From: Chondrosia reniformis
Lineage: Eukaryota > Porifera > Demospongiae > Chondrillida > Chondrillidae
Direction of reading: 5' to 3'
Assembly: GCA_947172415.1 (NCBI GenBank)
Contig: OX359192.1
Span: 8,615,401-8,679,400 of the forward strand
DNA length: 64,000 bases
Shown: positions 50,976-62,390 of the stretch, one piece after another
Numbering within the stretch: position 1 is the first letter of the stretch
How the letters are laid out: every line of letters begins with the position of its first letter
Program-made: the position numbers and the translations under genes
Notes under the pieces: generated by a model
Databases searched by the model: none
What the model was told of the DNA's origin: nothing
Seen by the model: the letters and a program-made list of their open reading frames with translations, nothing else

Positions 50976-51412
50976 AAATGGTGTAGCATATATATCGTGC
51001 GATATTATTATGCAGATTATCGGCATACCAAGTTAAAATGTTTTGACATGAATGGGGCAACTAGAAACACGCAGGGACAGTCCAAAACGCAGCTGTCATA
51101 AGGTCTTTATATAGAGGCAGGTAGCCATTATGCTATTACAGCAATTGAGATTGAGTGTGGCTGGTTATACCAGTTTACGTTCATATCGGAACACCTCTCG
51201 CTAAAATCGTTTCTACATGGGACCAGAAAAGTTGGTCTCCTCCGCCAATCAAGACACTTACAGGATTCTATCCATTTTTCCCAGTTTCTAGATGAACCAC
51301 GAATACTGGATATACCTTTAAAATGGCTTGGAACGATGCACTCATCCCGAATTAACTTGATATAATTTGACTACATTTTTCTCGCAAATACCCTATTCTT
51401 AAGTATGGAATA

Positions 51413-51457
51413 GCGCCAACCACAATCGTTTCCTTTTGAAATTTTCTTGTTTAAATA
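51413..51457 (+). promoter_or_regulatory. PSE-like and TATA-like blocks of ncRNA copy A
   Basis: GCGCCAACCACAATCGTTT (51413-51431, about -65 to -47) and TTTAAATA (51450-51457, -28 to -21 from the G at 51478). These two blocks stay conserved between A and B/C while the bases between them vary. Spacing fits a type-3 Pol III (snRNA-type) promoter. A third conserved block, AATACCCTATTCT plus AAGTAT, lies at 51387-51406. Confidence 0.5.
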
Positions 51458-51477
51458 GAAGCGCAAAACCTTATAAA

Positions 51478-51785
51478 GTAGGCCTACCTGGACACATCTC
51501 TATGGTGGTAGCGGTTCCCATAGAGGTTGGTAGCGCTTAGACTCTGAAGCTGTCTCCTAATCGGTTGGTGCCATAGAGACGTGCTCACCAATAATCCGGA
51601 TTTCGGGGGGGTTCCACGTAATGTGGGATTGGCATCTGATATCTTTAAGGATTCATATGAGTCGGCCATATCGAGAAGAACTGGTTCTTCTCACGCAAGT
51701 GACACCCAAAGCTCAACTCGGCAGAGCGTTACCACCGATCCCGGCCTCTGAGCGTCGTGGATGGTAGCGTTCGGTATGGTCCAAC
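51478..51785 (+). ncRNA. Candidate Pol III-transcribed structured RNA, copy A (about 305 nt)
   Basis: The core begins at the palindrome GTAGGCCTAC and ends at GGTCCAAC just before T7. It differs from copy C only by a 2-bp indel near 51642-51645, over about 305 bp, although its flanks have diverged by 20-25%. Predicted hairpins: CTCTATGG/CCATAGAG (51498-51525, 8 bp), TTGGTG/CACCAA (about 51565-51591), CCAC/GTGG around GTAAT, and a 9-bp perfect stem GAGAAGAAC/GTTCTTCTC. TGGAC near the 5' end can pair with GTCCA at the 3' end. I checked for hallmarks of SRP, RNase P, MRP, 7SK, U1-U6, U3 and telomerase RNA and found none. Confidence 0.5.
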
Positions 51786-51792
51786 TTTTTTT
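51786..51792 (+). terminator. T7 Pol III terminator of ncRNA copy A
   Basis: Seven T residues immediately after the conserved core; also T7 at the same place in copies B and C. Confidence 0.5.
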
Positions 51793-52019
51793 CTTTGGAG
51801 TTTCATTAGCCGTCGATCGGCAAAATTTCACTTTAACGACATCCATATAATATATGTGGATAGACACTACTTCAACAACAATCAAGTACTACACAGTGCA
51901 TATCCATGTGTATAAAAAATCTTTCAAAGAGTTCTATTTTTTCAGAAATATATACAGTACCGCAGTTTCACTCTTACACCTACTCAAGGTCGGCCATTTA
52001 TAGTATTACGCAATTAGGG

Positions 52020-53200
52020 TTAGTTAATGTATGGTGAGAGATAGGGCAAATTTATGTAGAAATCAAAATTTCTAAAACTGTTTAGAAATGTTTCATACAT
52101 GTCTGTGAATGTAGACACCAAGTTTAAACTTCATATGCATATTTAGCCATTTGACAGAGTTACAGCACTAAATGTACATTTGTTAAGTTAATGTACGTAT
52201 GGGGAGAGATAGGGCAAATTTAGGTAGAAATCAAAATCTGCAAAACTCATTGGAAACCTTTCATACATCTCTGTGAATACTGGCACAGAGTTTCAGATCC
52301 ATATCTCCCCATTTGGAAGAGTTACAGCACTTAATGTACTTTAAATTACTGCTATACAAAGTTAATGTATGGTGAGAGATAGGGCAAATTTGAGTTGATA
52401 TCAAAATTTTCAAAACTCATTGGAAACCTTTCATACATTTCTGTGAATACTGAGCTAGAGATTCAAACACATATCTGTTTATTTCGAAGAGTTAGAGCCA
52501 TAAATGTACTTTAAATTACTGCTATACAAAGTTAATGTATGGTGAGAGATAGGGTAAATTTGAGCTGATATTAAAATTTGCAAAACTCATTGGAAACCTT
52601 TCATACATCTCTGTGAATACTGAGCTAGAGTTTTAGATACATAACTCTCCAGTTGGAAGAGTTACAGCCATAAATGTACTTTAAATTACTGCTATACAAA
52701 GTTAATGTATGGTGAGAGATAGGGCAAATTTGAGTAGATATAAAAATTTGCAAAACTCATTGGAAACCTTTCATACATCTCTGTGAATACTGGCATAGAG
52801 TTTTAGATCCATATCTCTCCATTTGGAAGAGTTAGAGCCATAAATGTACTTTAAATTACTGCTATACAAAGTTAATGTATGGTGAGAGATAGGGTAAATT
52901 TGAGCTGATATTAAAATTTGCAAAACTCATTGAAAACCTTTCATACATCTCTGTGAATACTGAGCTAGAGTTTTAGATACATAACTCTCCAGTTGGAAGA
53001 GTTACAGCCATAAATGTACTTTAAATTACTGCTATACAAAGTTAATGTATGGTGAGAGATTGGGCAAATTTGAACTGATATCAAAATTTGCAAAACTCAT
53101 TGGAAACCTTTCATACATCTCTGTGAATACTGACATAGAGTTTTAGATACATATCTCTCCATTTGGAAGAGTTACAGCACTTAATGTACATTAGATTCTG
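52020..53200 (+). repeat. 170-bp satellite, subfamily 1, about 7 monomers
   Basis: Monomers start with GTTAATGTATGGTGAGAGAT at 52361, 52531, 52701, 52871 and 53041, exactly 170 bp apart. Subfamily marks: CAAAACTCATTGGAAACCTT and CATACATCTCTGTGAATACT. Monomers at 52531 and 52871 are near identical and differ from 52701, so a dimeric 340-bp higher-order repeat is present. The junction with subfamily 2 lies near 53200. Confidence 0.93.
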
Positions 53201-56200
53201 CTATACAAATTTAATGTATGGTGAGAGATAGGACAAATATGAGTGAACATCAAAATTTGTAAAACTCTTTGGATATGCTTTCAGGATAGCTGTGAATGCT
53301 GACACCAAGTTTCAGCTTCACATCTTTCCAATTGACAGAGTTACAGCACTAAATGTAGATTAGATTCTTGTATACAATTTTAATGTATGGTGAGAGATAG
53401 GGCAAATATGAGTGAACATCAAAATTTGTAAAACTCTTTGGATATGCTTTATGTATGTCTGTGAATGCTAACACCAAGTTTCAGCTTCACATCTTTCCAA
53501 TTGACAGAGTTACAGCACTAAATGTACATTAGATTCTTGCATACAAATTTAAAGTATGGTGAGATATTGGGCAAATATGAGTGAACATCAAAATTTGTAA
53601 AACTCTTTGGATATGCTTTAAGGATAGCTGTGAATGCTGACACCAAGTTTCAGCTTCACATCTTTCCAATTGACAGAGTTACAGCACTAAATGTACATTA
53701 GATTCTGCTATACAATTTTAATGTATGATGAGAGATAGGGCAAATATGAGTGAACATCAAAATTTGTAAAACTCTTTGGATATGCTTTATGTATGTCTGT
53801 GAATGCTAACACCAAGTTTCAGCTTCACATCTTTCCAATTGACAGAGTTACAGCACTAAATGTACATTAGATTCTGCTATACAAATTTAAAGTATGGTGA
53901 GATATTGGGCAAATATGAGTGAACATCAAAATTTGCTAAACTCTTTGGATATGCTTTAAGGATAGCTGTGAATGCTGACAGGAAGTTTCAGCTTCACATC
54001 TTTCCAATTGACAGAGTTACAGCACTAAATGTACATTAGATTATTGTATACAAATTTAATGTATGGTGAGAGATAGGGCAAATATGAGTGAACATCAAAA
54101 TTTGTAAAACTCTTTGGATATTCTTTATGTATGTCTGTGAATGCTAACACCAAGTTTCAGTTTCACATCTTTCCAATTGACAGAGTTATTGCACTAAATG
54201 TACATTAGATTCTTGCATACAAATTTAATGTATGGTGAGAGATAGGGTAAATATGAGTGAACATCAAAATTTGCTAAACTCTTTGGATATGCTTTATGTA
54301 TGTCTGTGAATGCTGACAGCAAGTTTCAGCTTCACATCTTTCCAATTGATAGAGTTACAGCACTAAATGTACAATAGATTCTTGCATACAAATTTAATGT
54401 ACGTATGGTGAGAGATAGGGCAAATATGAGTGAACATCAAAATTTGTAAAACTCTTTGGATATGCTTTAAGGATAGCTGTGAATGCTGACACCAAGTTTC
54501 AGCTTCACATCTTTCCAATTGACAGAGTTACAGCACTAAATGTACATTAGATTCTTGCATACAAATTTAAAGTATGGTGAGATATTGGGCAAATATGAGT
54601 GAACATCAAAATTTGTAAAACTCTTTGGATATGCTTTAAGGATAGCTGTGAATGCTGACACCAAGTTTCAGCTTCACATCTTTCCAATTGACAGAGTTAC
54701 AGCACTAAATGTACATTAGATTCTGCTATACAATTTTAATGTATGATGAGAGATAGGGCAAATATGAGTGAACATCAAAATTTGTAAAACTCTTTGGATA
54801 TGCTTTATGTATGTCTGTGAATGCTAACACCAAGTTTCAGCTTCACATCTTTCCAATTGACAGAGTTACAGCACTAAATGTACATTAGATTCTGCTATAC
54901 AAATTTAAAGTATGGTGAGATATTGGGCAAATATGAGTGAACATCAAAATTTGCTAAACTCTTTGGATATGCTTTAAGGATAGCTGTGAATGCTGACAAC
55001 AAGTTTCAGCTTCACATCTTTCCAATTGACAGAGTTACAGCACTAAATGTACATTAGATTATTGTATACAAATTTAATGTATGGTGAGAGATAGGGCAAA
55101 TATGAGTGAACATCAAAATTTGTAAAACTCTTTGGATATTCTTTATGTATGTCTGTGAATGCTAACACCAAGTTTCAGTTTCACATCTTTCCAATTGACA
55201 GAGTTATTGCACTAAATGTACATTAGATTCTTGCATACAAATTTAATGTATGGTGAGAGATAGGGTAAATATGAGTGAACATCAAAATTTGCTAAACTCT
55301 TTGGATATGCTTTATGTATGTCTGTGAATGCTGACAGCAAGTTTCAGCTTCACATCTTTCCAATTGATAGAGTTACAGCACTAAATGTACAATAGATTCT
55401 TGCATACAAATTTAATGTACGTATGGTGAGAGATAGGGCAAATATGAGTGAACATCAAAATTTGTAAAACTCTTTGGATATGCTTTAAGGATAGCTGTGA
55501 ATGCTGACAGCAAGTTTCAGCTTCACATCTTTCCAATTGACAGAGTTACAGCACTAAATGTACATTAGATTCTTGTATACAAATTTAATGTATGGTGAGA
55601 GATAGGGCAAATATGAGTGAACATCAAAATTTGTAAAACTCTTTGGATATGCTTGGATATCTGTGAATGCTGAGAGCAAGTTTCAGCTTCACATCTTTCC
55701 AATTGACAGAGTTACAGCACTAAATGTACATTAGATTCTTGTATACAAATTTAATGTATGGTGAGAGATAGGGCAAATATGAGTGAACATCAAAATTTGC
55801 AAAACTCTTTGGATATGCTTTAAGGATAGCTGTGAATGCTGACAGCAAGTTTCAGCTTCACATCTTTCCAATTGACAGAGTTACAGCACTAAATGTACAT
55901 TAGATTCTTGTATACAAATTTAATGTATGATGAGAGATAGGGCAAATATGAGTGAACATCAAAATTTGTAAAACTCTTTGGATATGCTTTAAGGATAGCT
56001 GTGAATGCTGACAGCAAGTTTCAGCTTCACATCTTTCCAATTGACAGAGTTACAGCACTAAATGTACATTAGATTCTTGTATACAAATTTAATGTATGAT
56101 GAGAGATAGGGCAAATATGAGGGAACATCAAAATTTGTAAAACTCTTTGGATATGCTTTATGTATGTCTGTGAATGCTGACAGCAAGTTTCAGCTTCACA

Positions 56201-57968
56201 TCTTTCCAATTGACAGAGTTACAGCACTAAATGTACATTAGATTATTGTATACAAATTTAATGTATGGTGAGAGATAGGGCAAATATGAGTGAACATCAA
56301 AATTTGTAAAACTCTTTGGATATTCTTTATGTATGTCTGTGAATGCTAACACCAAGTTTCAGTTTCACATCTTTCCAATTGACAGAGTTACAGCACTAAA
56401 TGTACATTAGATTCTTGTATACAAATTTAATGTATGGTGAGAGATAGGGCAAATATGAGTGAACATCAAAATTTGTAAAACTCTTTGGATATGCTTTAAG
56501 GATAGCTGTGAATGCTGACAGCAAGTTTCAGCTTCACATCTTTCCAATTGACAGAGTTACAGCACTAAATGTACATTAGATTCTGCTATACAAATTTAAT
56601 GTATGATGAGAGATAGGGCAAATATGAGTGAACATCAAAATTTGTAAAACTCTTTGGATATGCTTTATGTATGTCTGTGAATGCTGACAGCAAGTTTCAG
56701 CTTCACATCTTTCCAATTGACAGAGTTATTGCACTAAATGTACATTAGATTCTTGTATACAAATTTAATGTATGGTGAGAGATAGGGCAAATATGAGTGA
56801 ACATCAAAATTTGTAAAACTCTTTGGATATGCTTTATGTATGTCTGTGAATGCTGACAGCAAGTTTCAGCTTCACATCTTTCCAATTGACAGAGTTATTG
56901 CACTAAATGTACATTAGATTCTTGTATACAAATTTAATGTACGTATGGTGAGAGATAGGGCAAATATGAGTGAACATCAAAATTTGTAAAACTCTTTGGA
57001 TATGCTTTAAGGATATCTGTGAATGCTGACAGCAAGTTTCAGCTTCACATCTTTCCAATTGACAGAGTTACAGCACTAAATGTACATTAGATTCTGCTAT
57101 ACAAATTTAATGTATGATGAGAGATAGGGCAAATATGAGTGAACATCAAAATTTGTAAAACTCTTTGGATATGCTTTATGTATGTCTGTGAATGCTGACA
57201 GCAAGTTTCAGCTTCACATCTTTCCAATTGACAGAGTTATTGCACTAAATGTACATTAGATTCTTGCATACAAATTTAATGTATGGTGAGAGATAGGGCA
57301 AATATGAGTGAACATCAAAATTTGTAAAACTCTTTGGATATGCTTTATGCATGTCTGTGAATGCTGACAGCAAGTTTCAGCTTCACATCTCTCCAATTGA
57401 CAGAGTTACAGCACTAAATGTACATTAGATTGTGCTATACAAATTTAATGTACGTATGGTGAGAGATAGGGCAAATATGAGTGAACATCAAAATTTGTAA
57501 AACTCTTTGGATATGCTTTAAGGATAGCTGTGAATGCTGACAGGAAGTTTCAGCTTCACATCTTTCCAATTGACAGAGTTACAGCACTAAATGTACATTA
57601 CATTCTTGCATACAAATTTAATGTATGGTGAGAGATAGGGCAAATATGAGTGAACATCAAAATTTGTAAAACTCTTTGGATATGCTTTATGCATGTCTGT
57701 GAATGCTGACAGCAAGTTTCAGCTTCACATCTCTCCAATTGACAGAGTTACGGCACTAAATGTACAATAGATTCTTGCATACAAATTTAATGTACGTATG
57801 GTGAGAGATAGGGTAAATATGAGTGAACATCAAAATTTGTAAAACTCTTTGGATATGCTTTATGTATGTCTGTGAATGCTGACAGCAAGGTTCAGCTTCA
57901 CATCTCTCCAATTGACAGAGTTACAGCACTAAATGTACATTAGATTCTTGTATAGAAATTTAATGTAC
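53201..57968 (+). repeat. 169-173-bp satellite, subfamily 2, about 28 monomers
   Basis: Subfamily marks: AACTCTTTGGATATGCTTTA, GTGAATGCTGACA and TTTCAGCTTCACATC. Some monomers carry an extra ACGT before ATGGTGAGAG (173 bp). A block of six monomers is duplicated: about 53490-54500 reappears at +1018 bp with very few changes. Confidence 0.95.
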
Positions 57969-58195
57969 GGGAGTTTCGTAATAATATAAATGGCTGACCT
58001 AGAGAAGGGAATATTGAAAATACGTTATTTTTATATGTATATTTGAATGACGAGAACGCTTTTAAAGATTTTAATGCACATGGATATTCACTCTGTAATA
58101 CTTGATTGTTTTGAAGTAGTATCTGTCCATATTATAATATATGGATGTCGCTAAAGTGAAAAATCGTCAATCGACTGCTAAAGAAACTCCAAAGG

Positions 58196-58202
58196 AAAAA
58201 AA
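58196..58202 (-). terminator. T7 Pol III terminator of ncRNA copy B
   Basis: A7 on the plus strand, T7 on the transcribed minus strand, abutting the conserved core. Confidence 0.45.
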
Positions 58203-58507
58203 TTGGACCATACCGAACGCTACCATCCACGACGCTCAGAGGCCGGGATCGGTGGTAACGCTCTGCCGAGTTGAGCTTTGGGTGTCACTTGCGTGAGAAG
58301 AACCAGTTCTTCTCGATATGGCCGACTCATATGAATCCTAAGATATCAGATGCCAATCCCACATTACGTGGAACCCCCCCGAAATCCGGATTATTGGTGA
58401 GCACGTCTCTATGGCACCAACCGATTAGGAGACAGCTTCAGAGTCTAAGCGCTACCAACCTCTATGGGAACCGCAACCACCATAGAGATGTGTCCAGGTA
58501 GGCCTAC
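58203..58507 (-). ncRNA. Candidate Pol III-transcribed structured RNA, copy B
   Basis: Same core as copy A, on the minus strand. Against copy C it has a single substitution (T for A on the transcribed strand, plus-strand CCGCAACC for CCGCTACC), which falls in the 12-nt loop of the CTCTATGG hairpin, not in the stem. Two overlapping plus-strand open frames here are disrupted by the A/B indel and are not taken as coding. Confidence 0.5.
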
Positions 58508-58527
58508 TATTATAAGGTTTTATCTTC

Positions 58528-58571
58528 TATTTAAATAAAGTAATTTCCTATGAAAACGCTTGTGGTTGGCG
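58528..58571 (-). promoter_or_regulatory. TATA-like and PSE-like blocks of ncRNA copy B
   Basis: Minus strand TTTAAATA at 58535-58528 (-28 to -21) and CGCCAACCACAAGCGTTT at 58571-58554, same spacing as copy A. Confidence 0.5.
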
Positions 58572-58690
58572 AATCTTCAATACTTTAGAATAGGGTATTT
58601 TTCGATCTGCAGTAACTCGGGTATCCTTTTTTGAAATTTTACAAAACTAGCAGGATATACTGTATAGCTATATGTGCATACAGCCAAGAG

Positions 58691-61668
58691 GTTTTAGCTT
58701 CATATCTTTCCAATTGACAGAGTTACGGCACTAAATGTAGATTAGATTCTTGTATACAAATTTAAAGTATGGTGAGATATAGGGCAAATATGAGTGAACA
58801 TCAAAATTTGCAAAACTCTTTGGATATGCTTTAAAGATAGCTGTGAATGCTGACAGCAAGTTTCAGCTTCACATCTTTCCAATTGACAGAGTTACAGCAC
58901 AAAATGTACATTAGATTCTGCTATACAAATTTAATGTACGTATGGTGAGAGATAGGGCAAATATGAGTGAACATCAAAATTTGTAAAACTCTTTGGATAT
59001 GCTTTAAGGATGTCTGTGAATGCTGACAACAAGTTTCAGCTTCACATCTTTCCAATTGACAGAGTTACAGCACTAAATGTACATTAGATTCTTGTATACA
59101 AATTTAATGTATGGTGAGAGATAGGGCAAATATGAGTGAACATCAAAATTTGCAAAACTCTTTGGATATGCTTAAAGATAGCTGTGAATGCTGACAGCAA
59201 GTTTCAGCTTCACATCTTTCTAATTGACAGAGTTACAGCACTAAATGTACATTAGATTCTGCTATACAAATTTAATGTACGTATGGTGAGAGATAGGGCA
59301 AATATTAGTGAACATCAAAATTTGTAAAACTCTTTGGATATGCTTTAAGGATTTCTGTGAATGCTGACAACAAGTTTCAGCTTCACATCTTTCCAATTGA
59401 CAGAGTTACAGCACTAAATGTACATTAGATTCTTGTATACAAATTTAATGTATGGTGAGAGATAGGGCAAATATGAGTGAATATCAAAATTTGCAAAACT
59501 CTTTGGATATGCTTAAAGATAGCTGTGAATGCTGACAGCAAGTTTCAGCTTCACATCTTTCTAATTGACAGAGTTACAGCACTAAATGTACATTAGATTG
59601 TGCTATACAAATTTAATGTACGGATGGTGAGAGATAGGGCAAATATGAGTGAACATCAAAATTTGCAAAACTCTTTGGATATGCTTTAAGAATGTCTGTG
59701 AATGCTGACAACAAGTTTCAGCTCCACATCTTTCCAATTGACAGAGTTACAGCACTAAATGTACATTAGATTCTTGTATACAAATTTAATGTATGGTGAG
59801 AGATAGGGCAAATATGAGTGAACATCAAAATTTGCAAAACTCTTTGGATATGCTTTAAGGATGTCTGTGAATGCTGACAGCAAGTTTCAGCTTCACATCT
59901 TTCCAATTGACAGAGTTACAGCACTAAATGTACATTAGATTCTGCTATACAAATTTAACGTACGTATGGTGAGAGATAGGGCAAATATGAGTGAACATCA
60001 AAATTTGTAAAACTCTTTGGATATGCTTTAAGAATGTCTGTGAATGCTGACAACAAGTTTCAGCTTCACATCTTTCCAATTGACAGAGTTACAGCACAAA
60101 ATGTACATTAGATTCTTGTATACAAATTTAATGTATGGTGAGAGATAGGGCAAATATGAGTGAACATCAAAATTTGTAAAACCCTTTGGATATGTTTTAT
60201 GTATGTCTGTGAATGCTGACAACAAGTTTCAGCTTCACATCTTTCCAATTGACAGAGTTATTGAACTAAATGTACAATAGATTCTTGTATGCAAATGTAC
60301 GTATGGTGAGAGATAGGGCAAATATGAGTGAACATCAAAATTTGTAAAACTCTTTGGATATGCTTTAGGGATGTCTGTGAATGCTGACAACAAGTTTCAG
60401 CTCCACATCTTTCCAATTGACAGAGTTACAGCACTAAATGTACATTAGATTCTGCTATACAATTTTAATGTATGGTGAGAGATAGGGCAAATATGAGTGA
60501 ACATCAAAATTTGTAAAACTCTTTGGATATGCTTTATGTATGTCTGTGAATGCTAACACCAAGTTTCAGTTTCACATCTTTCCAATTGACAGAGTTACAG
60601 CACTAAATGTACATTAGATTCTGCTATACAATTTTAATGTATGGTGAGAGATAGGGCAAATATGAGTGAACATCAAAATTTGCAAAACTCTTTGGATATG
60701 CTTTATGGATAGATGTGAATGCTGACAACAAGTTTCAGCTTCACATCTTTCCAATTGACAGAGTTACAGCACTAAATGTACATTAGATTCTGCTATACAA
60801 ATTTAACGTACGTATGGTGAGAGATAGGGCAAATATGAGTGAACATCAAAATTTGTAAAACTCTTTGGATATGCTTTAAGGATGTCTGTGAATGCTGACA
60901 GCAAGTTTCAGCTTCACATCTTTCCAATTGACAGAGTTACAGCACTAAATGTACATTAGATTCTGCTATACAAATTTAATGTATGGTGAGATATTGGGCA
61001 AATATGAGTGAACATCAAAATTTGAAAAACTCTTTGGATATGCTTTAAGGATAGCTGTAAATGCTGACAGCAAGTTTCAGCTTCACATCTTTCCAATTGA
61101 CAGAGTTACAGCACTAAATGTACATTAGATTCTGCTATACAATTTTAATGTATGGTGAGAGATAGGGCAAATATGAGTGAACATCAAAATTTGTAAAACT
61201 CTTTGGATATGCTTTATGTATGTCTGTGAATGCTAACACCAAGTTTCAGTTTCACATCTTTCCAATTGACAGAGTTATTGCACTAAATGTACATTAGATT
61301 CTTGCATACAAATTTAATGTACGGATGGTGAGAGATAGGGCAAATATGAGTGAACATCAAAATTTGCAAAACTCTTTGGATATGCTTTAAGGATGTCTGT
61401 GAATGCTGACAATAAGTTTCAGCTCCACATCCTTCCAATTGACAGAGTTACAGCACTAAATGTACATTAGATTCTGCTTTTCAAATTTAATGTACGTATG
61501 GTGAGAGATAGGGTAGATATGAGTGACCTTCAAAATTTGTAAAACTCTTTGGATATGCTTTATGTATGTCTGTGAATGCTGACAGCAAGGTTCAGCTTCA
61601 CATCTCTCCAATTGACAGAGTTACAGCACTAAATGTACATTAGATTCTTGTATAGAAATTTAATGTAC
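58691..61668 (+). repeat. Satellite subfamily 2 between units B and C, about 17 monomers
   Basis: Same 169-173-bp monomers. Flanks of B and C share private variants (AGCAAGGTTCAGC, TATAGAAATTTAATG on the left; GAGGTTTTAGCTTC on the right), so B and C were amplified together with neighbouring satellite. Confidence 0.93.
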
Positions 61669-61895
61669 GGGAGTTTCGTAATAATATAAATGGCCGACCT
61701 AGAGAAGGGAATATTGAAAATACGTTATTTTTATATGTATATTTGAATGACGAGAACGCTTTTAAAGATTTTAATGCACGTGGATATTCACTCTGCAATA
61801 CTTGATTGTTTTGAAGTAGTATCTGTCCATATTATAATATATGGATGTCGCTAAAGTGAAAAATCGTCAATCGACTGCTAAAGAAACTCCAAAGG

Positions 61896-61902
61896 AAAAA
61901 AA
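61896..61902 (-). terminator. T7 Pol III terminator of ncRNA copy C
   Basis: A7 on the plus strand, at the same position as in copy B. Confidence 0.45.
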
Positions 61903-62207
61903 TTGGACCATACCGAACGCTACCATCCACGACGCTCAGAGGCCGGGATCGGTGGTAACGCTCTGCCGAGTTGAGCTTTGGGTGTCACTTGCGTGAGAAG
62001 AACCAGTTCTTCTCGATATGGCCGACTCATATGAATCCTAAGATATCAGATGCCAATCCCACATTACGTGGAACCCCCCCGAAATCCGGATTATTGGTGA
62101 GCACGTCTCTATGGCACCAACCGATTAGGAGACAGCTTCAGAGTCTAAGCGCTACCAACCTCTATGGGAACCGCTACCACCATAGAGATGTGTCCAGGTA
62201 GGCCTAC
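61903..62207 (-). ncRNA. Candidate Pol III-transcribed structured RNA, copy C
   Basis: Core identical to copy A except the 2-bp indel, and to copy B except one loop base. It keeps the PSE-like and TATA-like blocks at 62271-62254 and 62235-62228. Confidence 0.5.
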
Positions 62208-62227
62208 TATTATAAGGTTTTATCTTC

Positions 62228-62271
62228 TATTTAAATAAAGTAATTACCTATGAAAACGCTTGTGGTTGGCG
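62228..62271 (-). promoter_or_regulatory. TATA-like and PSE-like blocks of ncRNA copy C
   Basis: Minus strand TTTAAATA at 62235-62228 and CGCCAACCACAAGCGTTT at 62271-62254, as in copy B. Confidence 0.5.
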
Positions 62272-62390
62272 AATCTTCAATACTTTAGAATAGGGTATTT
62301 TTCGATCTGCAGTAACTCGGGTATCCTTTTTTGAAATTTTACAAAACTAGCAGGATATACTGTATAGCTATATGTGCATACAGCCAAGAG

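Larger units (their letters stand above)
51300..52019 (+). repeat. 0.72-kb unit A, inverted relative to B and C
   Basis: About 720 bp whose reverse complement aligns end to end with units B and C. Outside the core at 51478-51784, identity is about 75-80% with small indels. The left end is approximate. The satellite around it keeps the + orientation, so the unit was inserted or inverted separately from the array. Confidence 0.75.
57969..58690 (-). repeat. 0.72-kb unit B
   Basis: 722 bp, from GGGAGTTTCG to CAGCCAAGAG, interrupting the satellite. The satellite resumes about 90 bp further along the monomer than where it stopped, so insertion came with loss of part of a monomer. Nearly identical to unit C, 3700 bp away. 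Confidence 0.85.
61669..62390 (-). repeat. 0.72-kb unit C
   Basis: 722 bp, same ends as unit B and offset from it by exactly 3700 bp. Few substitutions relative to B. Confidence 0.85.

Noticed and set aside
51478-51785. Identity of the core as SRP RNA, 7SK, RNase P/MRP RNA, U-snRNA, U3 or telomerase RNA
   Set aside because: No SRP helix-8 motif, no RNase P/MRP CR-I or ACAGAA-type CR-V, no Sm site, no U6 ACAGAGA, and no telomere template were found by eye. A slight GCCGGG..CGGTGG resemblance to the 7SL head on the other strand is not supported by the rest.
51484-51885. Small ORFs (61-76 residues) over the conserved 305-bp core, also at 58271-58501 and 61971-62201
   Set aside because: The 2-bp indel between copy A and copies B/C changes the frame at the 5' part of the ORF, which would not be tolerated in a conserved protein. 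The promoter-like blocks and T7 are on the opposite strand.
52014-52023. Telomere-like TTAGGGTTAG
   Set aside because: Only one and a half repeats at the edge of unit A; no tandem telomeric array.
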